A stretch of 64,000 nt of DNA from Thiomicrorhabdus sp. zzn3 (GCF_029767755.1 NZ_JARUQS010000002.1:432812-496811); one strand, 5' to 3'; counted from the first letter of the stretch, positions 18,664 to 28,286 are shown. Made by a program: numbers and translations. Notes: generated from the letters alone by a model not told the origin.

Positions 18664-19809
18664 TTAGCCGTTGCTGGACGGCGGCAGCAGAGAGAGTACC
18701 GACAACAGCGTTTGATACAGGAGCGGTGCGGCATTTTGCATGGCTTCGATTTCATGCATCGGCGTATTGACGATGCTGAACAGGGCGCGAAACTCCGGCA
18801 AGGTTTCCGGCGAACAGCCCAAAGAACCGCACAGACCGATGGTCGGCACTTGATGCTTCAGTCCCAGTTCGGCAATGCGCATGGGTAACTTGCCAAAGCG
18901 GGTTTGATCGTCGATACGGCCTTCTCCGGTGAAAATCCAGTCAATGGATTCCTCTTGAATCAACGCTTCCAGCCCAAGGTGTTGGTTCAGAATCTCAAAA
19001 CCAGGGGTGACCCGGGCATTGAGTAAACCGATGAAGCCGGCCGCCATGCCACCGGCGGCACCGGCCCCGGGAATCTCGGTGACGTCTTTGCCGGTTTTGT
19101 CGGAGATGCACTGCGCCCAGTGTTTCAGTCCCGCTTCCAGTTTGTCGAAATTATGTTCATTGACGCCTTTTTGCGGCCCGAAGACAGCGGTGGCGCCTTG
19201 CGGCCCGAGCAATGGGTTGGTGACGTCGCAGGCCAGTTCCCACTCAATTTCCAATAAGGCAGGCGGGATATCGCCTATTGAGCCTAAATTGGGCAGAGCC
19301 TGTCCGCCCAGACCCAATTCATTGTGTTGCTTGTCCAGCAGAGGAATGCCCAAGGCTTGCAATGCGCCGGCTCCGCCGTCGTTGGTGGCTGAGCCGCCAA
19401 GCCCCAAGATCACTCTTTGCGGTTGCCGTTCCAGCGCCGCGGCGATGATTTGACCGGTGCCATAGGTGTGGGTTTGCAATGGATTGCGTTCTTCGGGCCG
19501 AAGTTTCGGCAAACCGGAGGCCTGCGCCATTTCAATAATCGCCGTACGGCTTTGCGGTTGCCAGGCAAATTGCGCTTTGGTTTTACGCCCCAGCGGGTTA
19601 GAAACCCAAACACTGTGGCGTTCGGCAAGGCCTGCGGCAATAAAGCTGTCTACAAACCCTTCGCCACCATCAGACATCGGCCGGCTGAATACCTCGGCGC
19701 CTGGATGACGCTTTTGAATGGCTTCAGAAGCAATGTTGCAAAAATCAATTGCGCTCAATGAGCCTTTAAAACTGTCCGGGGCAAGCAGAAAACGAAGTGG
19801 CTGATTCAT
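18664..19809 (-). CDS. Glycerate kinase (GarK/GlxK family)
   Basis: Start chosen at ATG 19809, seven bases after AAGGAA, giving 381 residues, the family length; the frame also runs to 19890. Motifs: L-A-P-D-S-F-K-G-S-L-S at the N-terminus, S-D-G-G-E-G, G-L-G-G-S-A-T-N-D-G-G-A-G, and T-G-E-G-R-I-D. It phosphorylates D-glycerate to 2-phosphoglycerate. In an organism with a Calvin cycle this would return photorespiratory-type glycolate carbon, alongside the phosphoglycolate phosphatase at 51.5 kb (inference). Confidence 0.9.
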   Translation of the reverse strand: MNQPLRFLLAPDSFKGSLSAIDFCNIASEAIQKRHPGAEVFSRPMSDGGEGFVDSFIAAGLAERHSVWVSNPLGRKTKAQFAWQPQSRTAIIEMAQASGLPKLRPEERNPLQTHTYGTGQIIAAALERQPQRVILGLGGSATNDGGAGALQALGIPLLDKQHNELGLGGQALPNLGSIGDIPPALLEIEWELACDVTNPLLGPQGATAVFGPQKGVNEHNFDKLEAGLKHWAQCISDKTGKDVTEIPGAGAAGGMAAGFIGLLNARVTPGFEILNQHLGLEALIQEESIDWIFTGEGRIDDQTRFGKLPMRIAELGLKHQVPTIGLCGSLGCSPETLPEFRALFSIVNTPMHEIEAMQNAAPLLYQTLLSVLSLLPPSSNG

Positions 19810-20121
19810 TAAACGGTTCCTTGAAGCAAATTGTTGATCACGAAGATCGGATTCAATGTATGACTGAGAATTGGAAGCGGGCTCAGGCATTCTTAACCTA
19901 GTGGGTAAGTATTTAAGATGCGGCGCTGCATGGAATTAAGTTTTGGCGGTATCGCATGGTGCGAGTAACTTAATGATTACCTTAGCAGAAGCCGCGCTAA
20001 AAAAACAGAATAGGCGTTGCGCTGTTTTACTGTTTTGAGCGTATTATCGAGGGCTAATAATGCTTGAATGTTTTGAGTTTTGTATGTTAAATGAAGTAGT
20101 TAGCGCGACTGGAGACAATGT
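19810..20121. other. Divergent intergenic region
   Basis: About 310 bases between the divergent glycerate kinase and diguanylate cyclase genes. A GGAGA ribosome site lies just before the cyclase ATG. No clear promoter pair, operator or hairpin was identified by eye. Confidence 0.4.
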
Positions 20122-21213
20122 ATGACATTTTGGGAGCCCTCGAAACTGGTTTGCGATCGTCAATTAACCGGAAGTCAGGCATTGCAGAACCGGGTGAAAA
20201 CGTCATTGCTCCATCACTTTTCAGTTGCGACAGCCTTAGTCTTTTTGACATTTGGTTCTATTTATCTGATTTTAGGCATCAAAACGTCACTGGGTGTGTT
20301 TGAAGTCCTTTTGGGGATCGCCCAGCTCTTAAATCTTCTCTACCTGCGTCGAAGTGCCAATATTCTCTTTTCCAGCCGTTTTTTGGTGGCTTCGGTCTAT
20401 TTTATGAGTCTGCTGATCTTTCTGACCGGAGGCTTGGGTAATACAGGATATTTGTGGCTGTTGTTTATTCCGCTGTTCACCATGTTGCTGTTGGAACGCA
20501 GTGAGGCGATTGGCTGGCTAGCCGCCTATACGGTGATCGTCGGCATGGTGGTCAGCTTATTTCTCTTTAACCGTCTTGAACTTCCCTATACGCTGGCGGA
20601 GCTGCGCCAGAGTCTGATTGTTTACGGGTTGATTATTTATCTGACCTATCATAATGAAAAGCTCAGATCGATTTCGAATGAGATGTTGCAACACAAAAAT
20701 CGTCTGTTACATGAATTAACGCGTAAGGATCCTTTAACCGGTTTGCACAATCGTGGCCATATTAATGAAGTATTAAAAGCCGCTTTTGAAAAAGCCAAAC
20801 GCGAAGGGCAGGTGTTTTCCATTATTATGGTGGACATTGATCACTTTAAACAGATTAATGATAATCACGGTCATCATATTGGCGACCAAGTGTTGAAGTT
20901 GGTCAGCGATCTGTTTGAAAAAAGTACCGATGATCACACCAGTGTGGGACGTTGGGGGGGAGAAGAGTTTGTGATTGTTTGTCCCGAAAGCACGCAGCAA
21001 AAAGCCATGGAGCGTGCGCAAACTCTGTGTCAACAGATTGCCGAGCATGACTTTGGTGTGGGCAAGCCGGTGACGGCCAGCTTTGGCGTGATTTCTTATC
21101 GCGCGTCATTTCCCTCTTTCGAAGCCATGTTGGTAGCAGCCGATGATCTACTTTATCAGGCTAAAAGCAGTGGACGTAACTGTGTAATCTGCTCAGGCGA
21201 ATACAATCGTTAA
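20122..21213 (+). CDS. Membrane diguanylate cyclase (GGDEF, active G-G-E-E-F)
   Basis: A 363-residue protein. About six hydrophobic segments (residues 35-180) form a membrane sensor of MASE type, a short coiled region follows, and the GGDEF domain runs from about 200 to the end with D-P-L-T-G-L-H-N-R, D-I-D-H-F-K and the intact signature G-G-E-E-F near 277-281. No R-x-x-D inhibitory site is seen just before the signature, so feedback by c-di-GMP may be absent. It makes c-di-GMP from two GTP and could feed the LapD receptor at the left edge. ATG 20122 follows a GGAGA site; an ATG four bases earlier is out of frame. Confidence 0.9.
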   Translation: MTFWEPSKLVCDRQLTGSQALQNRVKTSLLHHFSVATALVFLTFGSIYLILGIKTSLGVFEVLLGIAQLLNLLYLRRSANILFSSRFLVASVYFMSLLIFLTGGLGNTGYLWLLFIPLFTMLLLERSEAIGWLAAYTVIVGMVVSLFLFNRLELPYTLAELRQSLIVYGLIIYLTYHNEKLRSISNEMLQHKNRLLHELTRKDPLTGLHNRGHINEVLKAAFEKAKREGQVFSIIMVDIDHFKQINDNHGHHIGDQVLKLVSDLFEKSTDDHTSVGRWGGEEFVIVCPESTQQKAMERAQTLCQQIAEHDFGVGKPVTASFGVISYRASFPSFEAMLVAADDLLYQAKSSGRNCVICSGEYNR

Positions 21214-21223
21214 ACCTTTTCAG

Positions 21224-21231
21224 CAGGCCTG
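21224..21231. repeat. CAGGCCTG element, 3' of diguanylate cyclase
   Basis: Exact octamer 11 bases after the cyclase stop codon, before the SulP gene. Confidence 0.75.
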
Positions 21232-21374
21232 TCTGCCTTTACTCAACTCCCGATGTTCTTTACAATGCGCCGCGAAGAGACGATTTTAACTGTTTGATTT
21301 CGGAAGAGTTGTCGGCCATTTTCGCGATTTTATGTCTTCCAAAAGCGATCAGAGCAATGAAATAAAGGAACCTT

Positions 21375-22868
21375 ATGCTGTTATTTTCTCCCAAACAAGA
21401 TTGGTTAGGGAATGTACGCGGCGATATTCTCGCGGGTATCGTAGTGGCTTTAGCCTTGATTCCAGAGGCGATTGCCTTCTCGATTATCGCTGGAGTTGAT
21501 CCAAAAGTCGGGCTGTATGCCTCGTTTGCAATTGCGGTCATTATTGCCATTGTTGGCGGTCGTCCGGGAATGATCTCCGCTGCCACCGCCGCGACTGCGG
21601 TCTTAATGGTAACGCTGGTCAAAGAGCACGGACTGCAGTATCTTCTGGCGGCGTCCATCTTGGCAGGCCTGTTGCAAATTCTGGCGGGCTACTTGCAATT
21701 GAACAAGCTCATCAGCTTTATTTCCCGTTCGGTGATGGTGGGCTTTCTGAATGCCCTGGCGATTCTGATCTTTATGGCGCAGTTGCCTGAATTGACTAAC
21801 GTCACTTGGCATGTCTATGCGCTGACGGCACTCGGTTTGGCGATCATTTATCTGTTCCCTTATGTGCCTAAGATTGGTCAGATGCTGCCCTCGCCGCTGG
21901 TAACGATTATTGTTCTGACCATTATTGTGGTGGCGATGGGAATTGATGTGCGTACCATCGGCGATATGGGCGAATTGCCGGATACGTTGCCGGTTTTCCT
22001 GTGGCCGGATGTGCCGATGACTCTGGAAACGTTGCTGATTATTCTGCCTTACTCGGCGGCGATTGCCATTGTCGGATTATTGGAGTCGATGATGACGGCG
22101 CAGGTTTTGGATGAGATGACCGATACCGACAGCGACAAACAGCGCGAATGTAAAGGGCAGGGGATTGCTAATATCGGTTCCGGTCTGATGGGCGGAATGG
22201 CCGGCTGTGCGATGATCGGTCAGTCGATCATTAACGTCAAATCCGGCGGACGCGGGCGTCTATCCACTTTTGTTGCGGGTGCTTTGCTATTGATTATGGT
22301 GGTGTTTGTGGCCGATTACCTCTCGGTGGTGCCGATGGCTGCACTGGTCGCGATTATGATCATGGTCTCCATCGGAACCTTTAACTGGAAGTCGATTCCG
22401 GAGATGCGCACCAATCCAAAATCGGCGACGGTGGTGATGTTAAGCACGGTGATCATCACCCTGTGGACACATAATCTGGCGTTTGGCGTATTGACCGGTG
22501 TGGTGTTGGCGGCGTTGTTTATGGCGGCACGCCTCAGTCAGTTTATGTATGTGGAGTCGTCTCTGGACGAAGCGACCAATACGCGCACCTATACGGTGGT
22601 GGGCCAAGTCTTCTTCAACTCCTCAGATAAGTTCATGGGCTACTTCGATTTCCGCGAAGCGGTCGATAAGGTTGTGATCGATGTGCATCGTGCTCACTTC
22701 TGGGACATCAGTGCGATTTACGCGCTGGACAAGGTGGTCATGAAACTGCGCCGCGAAGGGGCTGAAGTGGAAATTGTTGGCCTGAACGAAGCCAGTGAGA
22801 CTCTGGTGGATAAATATGCGGTGCATAACGATCCGCAAAAAATCGAAAAAGTCATGGGGGGACACTGA
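21375..22868 (+). CDS. SulP-family anion transporter with STAS domain (candidate bicarbonate transporter)
   Basis: A 497-residue membrane protein. It begins with the SulP N-terminal region ([19 protein letters not shown]), has about 10-12 hydrophobic segments to about residue 400, and ends with a STAS domain (about 410-490, [12 protein letters not shown]). Members move sulfate or bicarbonate. Related SulP proteins have been proposed as inorganic-carbon transporters in Hydrogenovibrio-type autotrophs, so bicarbonate is a reasonable guess but not shown. The stop overlaps the start of the Usp gene (TGATG), so the two are translationally coupled. Confidence 0.85.
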   Translation: MLLFSPKQDWLGNVRGDILAGIVVALALIPEAIAFSIIAGVDPKVGLYASFAIAVIIAIVGGRPGMISAATAATAVLMVTLVKEHGLQYLLAASILAGLLQILAGYLQLNKLISFISRSVMVGFLNALAILIFMAQLPELTNVTWHVYALTALGLAIIYLFPYVPKIGQMLPSPLVTIIVLTIIVVAMGIDVRTIGDMGELPDTLPVFLWPDVPMTLETLLIILPYSAAIAIVGLLESMMTAQVLDEMTDTDSDKQRECKGQGIANIGSGLMGGMAGCAMIGQSIINVKSGGRGRLSTFVAGALLLIMVVFVADYLSVVPMAALVAIMIMVSIGTFNWKSIPEMRTNPKSATVVMLSTVIITLWTHNLAFGVLTGVVLAALFMAARLSQFMYVESSLDEATNTRTYTVVGQVFFNSSDKFMGYFDFREAVDKVVIDVHRAHFWDISAIYALDKVVMKLRREGAEVEIVGLNEASETLVDKYAVHNDPQKIEKVMGGH

Positions 22869-23737
22869 TGGAAGCCTTACAGAAAAAATGGATTGTAGCC
22901 TGTGTGGATGGCTCCAAAATCAGTGAAGCCGTGGTCGATTATGCGGCTTGGGCGGCAAAAAAGGTCGGCTCGCCGCTGGAGTTGGTGCATGCCATTGAGC
23001 ACAGCCAGTTGCTGGAGCATACCAGCCGTTCAGGTAACCTGACACCGAACATGCAGGAAACCCTGATGGATACGCTTAGTGAAGATGAAGCCAGCGAAAG
23101 CAAGCGTCTGATCGAAGAGGGTAAGGCGATGTTGGCTGTCGCAAAAGCGCAAATTAGTGAGCCGTCGGCGATCAGTGAAATCGCAACCAAACAGCGCCAT
23201 GGTGCCTTGTCGGTGGCGTTAAAAGACTTGGAAGACGAGATTCGCATCCTGGTTTTAGGCGTACGTGGTGAGGCGCATGACGATGATGTGAGTGCGATTG
23301 GTGGACAGTTGGAAGAGACGGTGCGTGCGCTGCATCGGCCGACGCTGATTGTTAATGGCCCGTTTGCTGAACCGAAGTCGATGATGTTGGCGATCAATGA
23401 TACCGACGGTGCACAGAAAGCGCTGCAAATGGTGGCACAAAGCCCCTTGTGTCGTGAAATGGACGTGCATTTGGTGACGGTGAATGATGATGTCGCCAAA
23501 GGCGAAAGCATACTTGCCACGGCAGCCGTAGTGCTGGAACAAGCGGGCTTTGAACCGAAACGCCAAGTTCTAATGGGAGATGCTCAGGCAGGGTTGATGG
23601 CGTATCAGGCGGATCATAATATCGATCTGATTGCGATGGGAGCCTTCAGTCACGGTAAGCTGCGTAATCTGTTTTTTGGAAGCTTTACTTTAAAGATGTT
23701 CAAAAGTGCGATTAAGCCGATTTTACTCTTGCGTTAG
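22868..23737 (+). CDS. Universal stress protein (tandem UspA-type)
   Basis: A 289-residue protein made of two Usp-like halves. The second ends in the ATP-binding signature G-A-F-S-H-G-K-L-R-N-L-F-F-G-S-F-T near the C-terminus; the first half has a weaker match (V-L-G-V-R-G-E). Its ATG shares one base with the SulP stop, so it is made together with the transporter. SulP-Usp pairs are seen in other bacteria, where the Usp may sense nucleotide state and adjust transport; that link is inference. Confidence 0.85.
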   Translation: MEALQKKWIVACVDGSKISEAVVDYAAWAAKKVGSPLELVHAIEHSQLLEHTSRSGNLTPNMQETLMDTLSEDEASESKRLIEEGKAMLAVAKAQISEPSAISEIATKQRHGALSVALKDLEDEIRILVLGVRGEAHDDDVSAIGGQLEETVRALHRPTLIVNGPFAEPKSMMLAINDTDGAQKALQMVAQSPLCREMDVHLVTVNDDVAKGESILATAAVVLEQAGFEPKRQVLMGDAQAGLMAYQADHNIDLIAMGAFSHGKLRNLFFGSFTLKMFKSAIKPILLLR

Positions 23738-23760
23738 ACGAGATGTAATCGTAACCAAAC

Positions 23761-23930
23761 ATCAAAAACGCCCGGACTGAAACCTCAGTCCGGGCGTTTT
23801 TGATTTCCATTATTTGAAACGGAACAGGCCTGTTCCGTGTCAAATAATGGAAATCAAAAACGCCCGGACTGAGGATTCAGTCCGGGCGTTTTTGATTTCC
23901 ATTATTTGAAACGGAACAGGCCTGTTCCGT
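23761..23930. repeat. Tandemly duplicated hairpin module (92-base period) with CAGGCCTG palindromes
   Basis: Two near-identical units. Each has a 20-bp perfect hairpin with 4-base loop (arms 23761-23780/23785-23804 and 23853-23872/23877-23896; loops AACC and GGAT), a short spacer, then a 20-base perfect palindrome centred on CAGGCCTG (23819-23838 and 23911-23930). A 13-base inverted repeat (about 23805-23817 and 23840-23852) encloses the first palindrome. Placed between the convergent Usp and redoxin genes, the GC-rich arms with T-run ends fit a bidirectional terminator. The duplication is the odd part. Confidence 0.88.
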
Positions 23931-23937
23931 TTTTCGG

Positions 23938-24498
23938 TCAGTCATTCTTCCATTTTATCGAACAGCCCATGCTTGGGATTTGTTCCAGTGGGCCTTGCCC
24001 GGTCTGTGAAACCTGTTTCATCGCTTCCAGTAGATCTCGGCGAACGCCATCCGGGGCGGTTTCTTTGCGCGATTCGTCCAGACGGCCGCGATATTGCAAT
24101 TTCAATTCGGCGTTGTAACCGAAAAAATCCGGTGTACATACCGCGCCATAGGCTTTGGCCACTTCTTGGGTTTCATCCATGACATACGGGAAGGGAAAAT
24201 CCCACAGTTCGGCGATTTTTTTCATATTTTCAAACGAGTCTTCTTCATATTCGTTCGGGTCGTTGGACATGATGGCAATGCTGTTAATGCCGAATTCATC
24301 ACGCAAAGTAAGGGTGTCTTCGACTAGGCGTTTGTGGATGGCCTTAACGTAAGGGCAGTGGTTGCAGATAAACATCACCAGCAGACCATTGGGCCCTTTG
24401 GCTTTGTCCAGTGTCCAGTGCTGGCCGTCAATCCCAGGTAAGTTAAAATCGATGGCAGGCTTGTCAAATTCGCAAACCGGCGTGGTTAAACTGACCAT
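23938..24498 (-). CDS. Thioredoxin-like redoxin (AhpC/TSA-type fold) with C-N-H-C-P motif
   Basis: A 186-residue cytoplasmic protein, no signal peptide. The redox motif C-N-H-C-P-Y-V-K is at about residues 45-52, with a cis-Pro region V-C-T-P-D-F-F later. Such proteins are widespread and annotated as thioredoxin-family or redoxin; the substrate is unknown. Its stop is 8 bases from the end of the duplicated hairpin module. Confidence 0.82.
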   Translation of the reverse strand: MVSLTTPVCEFDKPAIDFNLPGIDGQHWTLDKAKGPNGLLVMFICNHCPYVKAIHKRLVEDTLTLRDEFGINSIAIMSNDPNEYEEDSFENMKKIAELWDFPFPYVMDETQEVAKAYGAVCTPDFFGYNAELKLQYRGRLDESRKETAPDGVRRDLLEAMKQVSQTGQGPLEQIPSMGCSIKWKND

Positions 24499-24675
24499 GA
24501 TTCGCTCCTTGTTATTAGATGGTTAATTTGTTGGCCGGTCAGTATGCGTCAAGCCTTGGCAGGATGCAAGGCGGTTGCAAATGGTTCAGTGAAGGTCTAG
24601 AATTTTCATTCTAATTGTAGCGTTCGCTACTGTTTTTAATGTTTGCCGTCATAATCATAAGCGGGAGAAAGGGGT

Positions 24676-25824
24676 ATGGGGAATGCGTCAAGTATGCGAT
24701 TAAAAACCTTAGGAAGCGTTTTCATCAGAGGAGTGGGCGGCCTGTGCGCCTTGTTGTTGGTGGGGATGCAGCCCGCTATCGCTTCCAAGGCCGAGGGCTA
24801 TCAGGATCCGTTTGTGGCGGGTATGCAGAATTACGCTAAAGAGAGCGGGATGAAGTCGGTGGCGACCTATGCCGATGAGGTGACTCAGCGGGTGCGAGCC
24901 GAAGGTTATATCGGTCCGGAACTGCCGATTCCGGCTTTGAAAGAGGTGACTGACGGAGTTTATACCATTACCGGTGCCTTGATGTGGGCCACCAAAGAGA
25001 ATTTTGGTCTCAACAATAACATCAGTTTTGTGGTGTTTAAAGACGGGGTGATGGTGTATAACGCCGGCCCTAATCCCGTGGTGGCGTACAGCGCCCATAA
25101 ACAGATCAAGCGTGTGACGAATAAGCCGGTCAAGTGGGTGGTGATCGAGAATAATCAGGGACACGCCAACTTGGGGGCAAGTTATTGGTGGGATGTGGGG
25201 GTACGCCAGATTTATTCGCAACAGTTTGCGACCGAGGACTTTAACAAAGCGTTTGATAGAGGGGTTGAGCGCGGTGTCCTGAGAGGGGATGTGGCGCTCT
25301 ATGCTCCGGCACGCAATATGACCGCAAAGTACACGACTTTTAAGGACAAAGCGACGATTGATGTGGGTGGCGGAGAAACGGTAGAACTGCGTTATTTTGG
25401 CGAGGCGCACACGCGCGGTTCTACGGTGGCCTATGTGCCTTCAAGAAAACTGCTGTTTACCGGCGACTTGGGCTATGCTGACCGGATGATTGCCGTGTTT
25501 CCTTACACCAATACCCATGACTGGATGGGGGCGTTTGAACGCATGCGTGCTTATGCCGGAGAGGATGCGTTGGTGATTCCGGGGCATGGAGGGCCTTCAA
25601 GTATGCAGAAAGTGGCCGAGGATACCTATGACTATCTGAAGTATATGCGTGACGAGTCGCTGAAGCTGATCCGTGCCGGCAAAGGGGTCGAGTCGGCCGT
25701 TGAAATTGACCAGAGTCAGTTTGCATGGCGTCCAGTGTATGCGCAGACCCATGAAGGCAATGCGCGCAAGATTTTTAATGACGTATTAAAACATTTGCCG
25801 AAAGCGGATGACGTTAAAAAGTAA
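24676..25824 (+). CDS. Exported metallo-beta-lactamase-fold protein with degenerate metal site
   Basis: A 382-residue protein with an N-terminal signal segment (about 10-37). The MBL fold is evident from E-A-H-T-R-G (His245), F-T-G-D-L-G (Asp264) and I-P-G-H-G-G (His304). The first motif, normally H-x-H-x-D-H, reads Q-G-H-A-N-L (about 161-166), keeping one His only. It may bind one metal or none. Relatives include the SoxH-type proteins found with thiosulfate oxidation genes; here no sox gene is nearby. GGAGAAAGGGG before ATG 24676 supports the start. Confidence 0.75.
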   Translation: MGNASSMRLKTLGSVFIRGVGGLCALLLVGMQPAIASKAEGYQDPFVAGMQNYAKESGMKSVATYADEVTQRVRAEGYIGPELPIPALKEVTDGVYTITGALMWATKENFGLNNNISFVVFKDGVMVYNAGPNPVVAYSAHKQIKRVTNKPVKWVVIENNQGHANLGASYWWDVGVRQIYSQQFATEDFNKAFDRGVERGVLRGDVALYAPARNMTAKYTTFKDKATIDVGGGETVELRYFGEAHTRGSTVAYVPSRKLLFTGDLGYADRMIAVFPYTNTHDWMGAFERMRAYAGEDALVIPGHGGPSSMQKVAEDTYDYLKYMRDESLKLIRAGKGVESAVEIDQSQFAWRPVYAQTHEGNARKIFNDVLKHLPKADDVKK

Positions 25825-25870
25825 AAAGCAGGTCTGTTGAATTTGCCATATCGCAAAAGGCTGTAAAATA

Positions 25871-25908
25871 AAAAACCGCAGGAACTCATGTGAGAAACTG
25901 CGGTTTTT
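25871..25908. terminator. Bidirectional terminator between MBL-fold gene and sodA
   Basis: An 11-bp stem (AAAAACCGCAG with its complement at 25898-25908), 16-base loop and a T-run. A second small hairpin GCCCACC/GGTGGGC follows at 25921-25936. The two genes converge here. Confidence 0.8.
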
Positions 25909-25951
25909 TTGTGTCAACGCGCCCACCTTGGTGGGCACGTGTAGGCACGGT

Positions 25952-26563
25952 TTACGCTTTGGCCGCGTTATACAGCTCAGCCACCTTGTTCCAGTTAACC
26001 ACGTCCCACCAAGCTTGCATGTAGGCTGGGCGCAGGTTCTGGTAACGCAGGTAGTAGGCGTGTTCCCAAACATCCAAACCTAGAATTGGCGTTCCTTTCA
26101 CCTCTGCGACATCCATCAAAGGGTTGTCTTGGTTTGGTGTAGAAGAAATTTGCAGTTTGCCGTCTGCAGAAACACTCAACCATGCCCAGCCAGAACCGAA
26201 ACGAGTCGCTCCCGCCGTGTTGAACTGCTCTTTCATCGCATCCAGGCTACCGAAAGTCGCGTTGATGTCATCAGCCAAAGCACCGCTTGGGCCCCCCATG
26301 CTGTCACCGGTCATCACTTCCCAGAAGAAGCTGTGGTTCCAGTGGCCGCCACCGTTGTTACGTACGGCTGGAGAGATGGAACCGGCATTTGCAATCAACT
26401 CGTCAAGAGATTTGTCCGCGTGCTCGGTATCGGCAATCGCGTTATTCAAGTTAGTGATGTACGTTTGGTGGTGCTTGGTGTGGTGAATTTCCATGGTGCG
26501 TGCGTCAATGGAAACTTCCAACGCATCGTAAGCATAAGGTAGATCAGGAAGTGTAAAAGCCAT
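25952..26563 (-). CDS. sodA: Superoxide dismutase, Mn-type residues
   Basis: A 203-residue Fe/Mn SOD. Metal ligands: His in H-H-T-K-H-H, His in W-N-H-S, and Asp/His in D-V-W-E-H. Metal-type markers favour Mn: G-G-H-W-N-H-S rather than A-Q-x-W-N-H-T, and Gln in N-Q-D-N-P-L-M. Some such enzymes work with either metal. It converts superoxide to peroxide and oxygen in the cytoplasm. No signal peptide. The gene stands alone. Confidence 0.93.
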   Translation of the reverse strand: MAFTLPDLPYAYDALEVSIDARTMEIHHTKHHQTYITNLNNAIADTEHADKSLDELIANAGSISPAVRNNGGGHWNHSFFWEVMTGDSMGGPSGALADDINATFGSLDAMKEQFNTAGATRFGSGWAWLSVSADGKLQISSTPNQDNPLMDVAEVKGTPILGLDVWEHAYYLRYQNLRPAYMQAWWDVVNWNKVAELYNAAKA

Positions 26564-26774
26564 GATGGATTCCTTTGTTTGAATTATAGGTCACAAATTT
26601 TGGAAAGCTCAAACCATTTTAACAAGTCTATTCGCCTAACAGTGCTTATCATCCGTTGTTACGCGATGCTTGTGACTGCTTCGTTGCAGCGGTTTGGCTC
26701 TGGTTGAATCTTCAGGCTAATATTGTAGCCAAGCAATCGGGATTGTAAATAGTTGAGTGCTTTTATCAGGTATT

Positions 26775-26804
26775 GGCAGGCCGGCGTTTTTAACCAGGCC
26801 TGCC
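26775..26804. terminator. Hairpin built from a CAGGCCTG copy, 3' of ycgL
   Basis: GGCAGGCC (26775-26782) pairs with GGCCTGCC (26797-26804), the latter overlapping CAGGCCTG at 26795-26802. It lies about 20 bases beyond the ycgL stop. Confidence 0.65.
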
Positions 26805-26821
26805 CGGTTTGATATGCGTGA

Positions 26822-27118
26822 TTAGCAGATGTTGTCCAAGCGTTCCGGTGGCGGGGCGATGTCACTGAATTTTTCCACTTGTTCCGGCGGCATCTGCATA
26901 AAAAAGCCTTTGCTTTGCAGTGCTTCGATGACTTTGATGCTGTCTTCGCGCGCCAGTTTGCGTTCTGGTGTCAGTTCAAAATCAATGACATGCTGCGGCT
27001 CGCCAAACATGACCAGCAGTTCTTTGGGCAATTTTTCCAGTCCATCTTCCTGGGGTACGTAAAGGTAGAGTTCGTCTTTTTTAGGGCTTTTGTAAGCCGA
27101 TACTTGTAGAACAGTCAT
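26822..27118 (-). CDS. YcgL-domain protein
   Basis: Read from ATG 27118 (98 residues), with GAGAG a few bases upstream; an in-frame ATG at 27142 is also possible. The region S-A-Y-K-S-P-K-K-D-E-L-Y-L-Y-V matches the start of the small YcgL family, with the typical F-F-M-Q-M-P-P near the end. Function is not established; in E. coli the gene sits beside minCDE. No min genes are visible here. Confidence 0.78.
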   Translation of the reverse strand: MTVLQVSAYKSPKKDELYLYVPQEDGLEKLPKELLVMFGEPQHVIDFELTPERKLAREDSIKVIEALQSKGFFMQMPPEQVEKFSDIAPPPERLDNIC

Positions 27119-27256
27119 AGGGTTACTCTCATTCAAATCCATTTTAGCAATCCGCCTATTGTATCAAAAAGCCAACTTGAAAAGCTTGACCTTAACAGAG
27201 TGATTCCTTATCCTTTTCGGGTTTTGTTTAGGATTTTTAGAGTAATTGGATTTGAC

Positions 27257-28228
27257 ATGATGTTAGGAAACAGAGTCACAGTCTTTAGCGGGACGGGGTT
27301 CATTGGCCGTGAAGTGGTCAATGCATTATCAAAAGCCGGCTATGAGATTACCGTTTGCGCCCGTCGTCCTCAGCGTTACCGTGATTTTGCACTTTACGCA
27401 AAGACCAAGGTGGTTGAGCTGGCCTCTTATGATGACGCTGAAGCGCTCAATCGTGTGTTGCAAGGTGCCGACATTGTAGTCAATTTAACTGCAGACCGTC
27501 TCAATGGAACCGAGATGGTTGCGCTGAATGATTTGGTGCATGTTAACCAGAAAATCAAGGCGGCGATGGAGCATGCCGGCGTCAAGCGTGTCATCAGCCT
27601 GTCGCAAATTGGCGCATCTTTGAATCAGGAATCGAATGATTACTTGCGTCAGTTGGGTGAGGTGGATGCATTGATGCACGGTACCGCCAGTGCGCAGGTA
27701 ACGATTTTGAGAACCAGTCTGCTGATTGGTGAAAAGGACGATACCACGCAGCGTTTTGTCAACCAGTTACAGCGTATGGACCTGCTGATGGTCGCCAATG
27801 CCGATACCGTGGTGCAACCGATTTGGGTGCGCGATTTTGCCCGGGCGTTGGTGAGTACGATTCGGAATGAATCGACTTTCGGTGAAAAAATCGAAGTGGC
27901 CGGGGAAGAGCGCTTAACCTTGAAAGAGCTGGGTGAGCTGGTTGCAGAGTTGATGCAGAAAGAAGCGGTGGTGTTCCCAATGTGCACCTTGAATGCAAGA
28001 ATTATGGCATTTTTGGGTCCTTTTGCACCAATTGCGTCGGTCTCATCGAGCCAGCTGTTGATGCTAAAAGCCGATATGATTTCCGATGCGGACTTCTCTT
28101 CGCAGTTTGGTTTTGTACCGGGTTCTCTGGAATGGGTCATGTCCAATTACGCGGCTCCTCATCACATTCGTGAACGTTATAACTTCTTCCGTAAAGAGGC
28201 CAAGCGCAATCCGGACGAATTGGTTTAG
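27257..28228 (+). CDS. NAD(P)-binding Rossmann protein, complex I NDUFA9-like
   Basis: From ATG 27257 this is a 323-residue protein; a GTG at 27200 is an alternative start, and neither has a strong ribosome site. The nucleotide-binding motif G-T-G-F-I-G follows at once, and the rest (V-N-L-T-A-D-R, S-Q-I-G-A, P-I-W-V-R-D) fits the extended short-chain dehydrogenase subgroup containing NDUFA9. Bacterial members are often linked to quinone or lipid metabolism without firm function. A GC hairpin terminator follows. Confidence 0.8.
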   Translation: MMLGNRVTVFSGTGFIGREVVNALSKAGYEITVCARRPQRYRDFALYAKTKVVELASYDDAEALNRVLQGADIVVNLTADRLNGTEMVALNDLVHVNQKIKAAMEHAGVKRVISLSQIGASLNQESNDYLRQLGEVDALMHGTASAQVTILRTSLLIGEKDDTTQRFVNQLQRMDLLMVANADTVVQPIWVRDFARALVSTIRNESTFGEKIEVAGEERLTLKELGELVAELMQKEAVVFPMCTLNARIMAFLGPFAPIASVSSSQLLMLKADMISDADFSSQFGFVPGSLEWVMSNYAAPHHIRERYNFFRKEAKRNPDELV

Positions 28229-28256
28229 GTTTTACTGAGCTGATTTTGTGGAGTTG

Positions 28257-28286
28257 AAAAAGCCGTCTGTTTAGACGGCTTTTTTA
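28257..28286 (+). terminator. Rho-independent terminator
   Basis: AGCCGTCT (28261-28268) pairs with AGACGGCT (28273-28280) across a GTTT loop, flanked by A's and a T-run, 32 bases after the NDUFA9-like gene. Confidence 0.88.

Noticed and set aside
26564..26774. Gene upstream of sodA
   Set aside because: Small minus-strand frame at 26659-26865 overlaps ycgL and lacks features.
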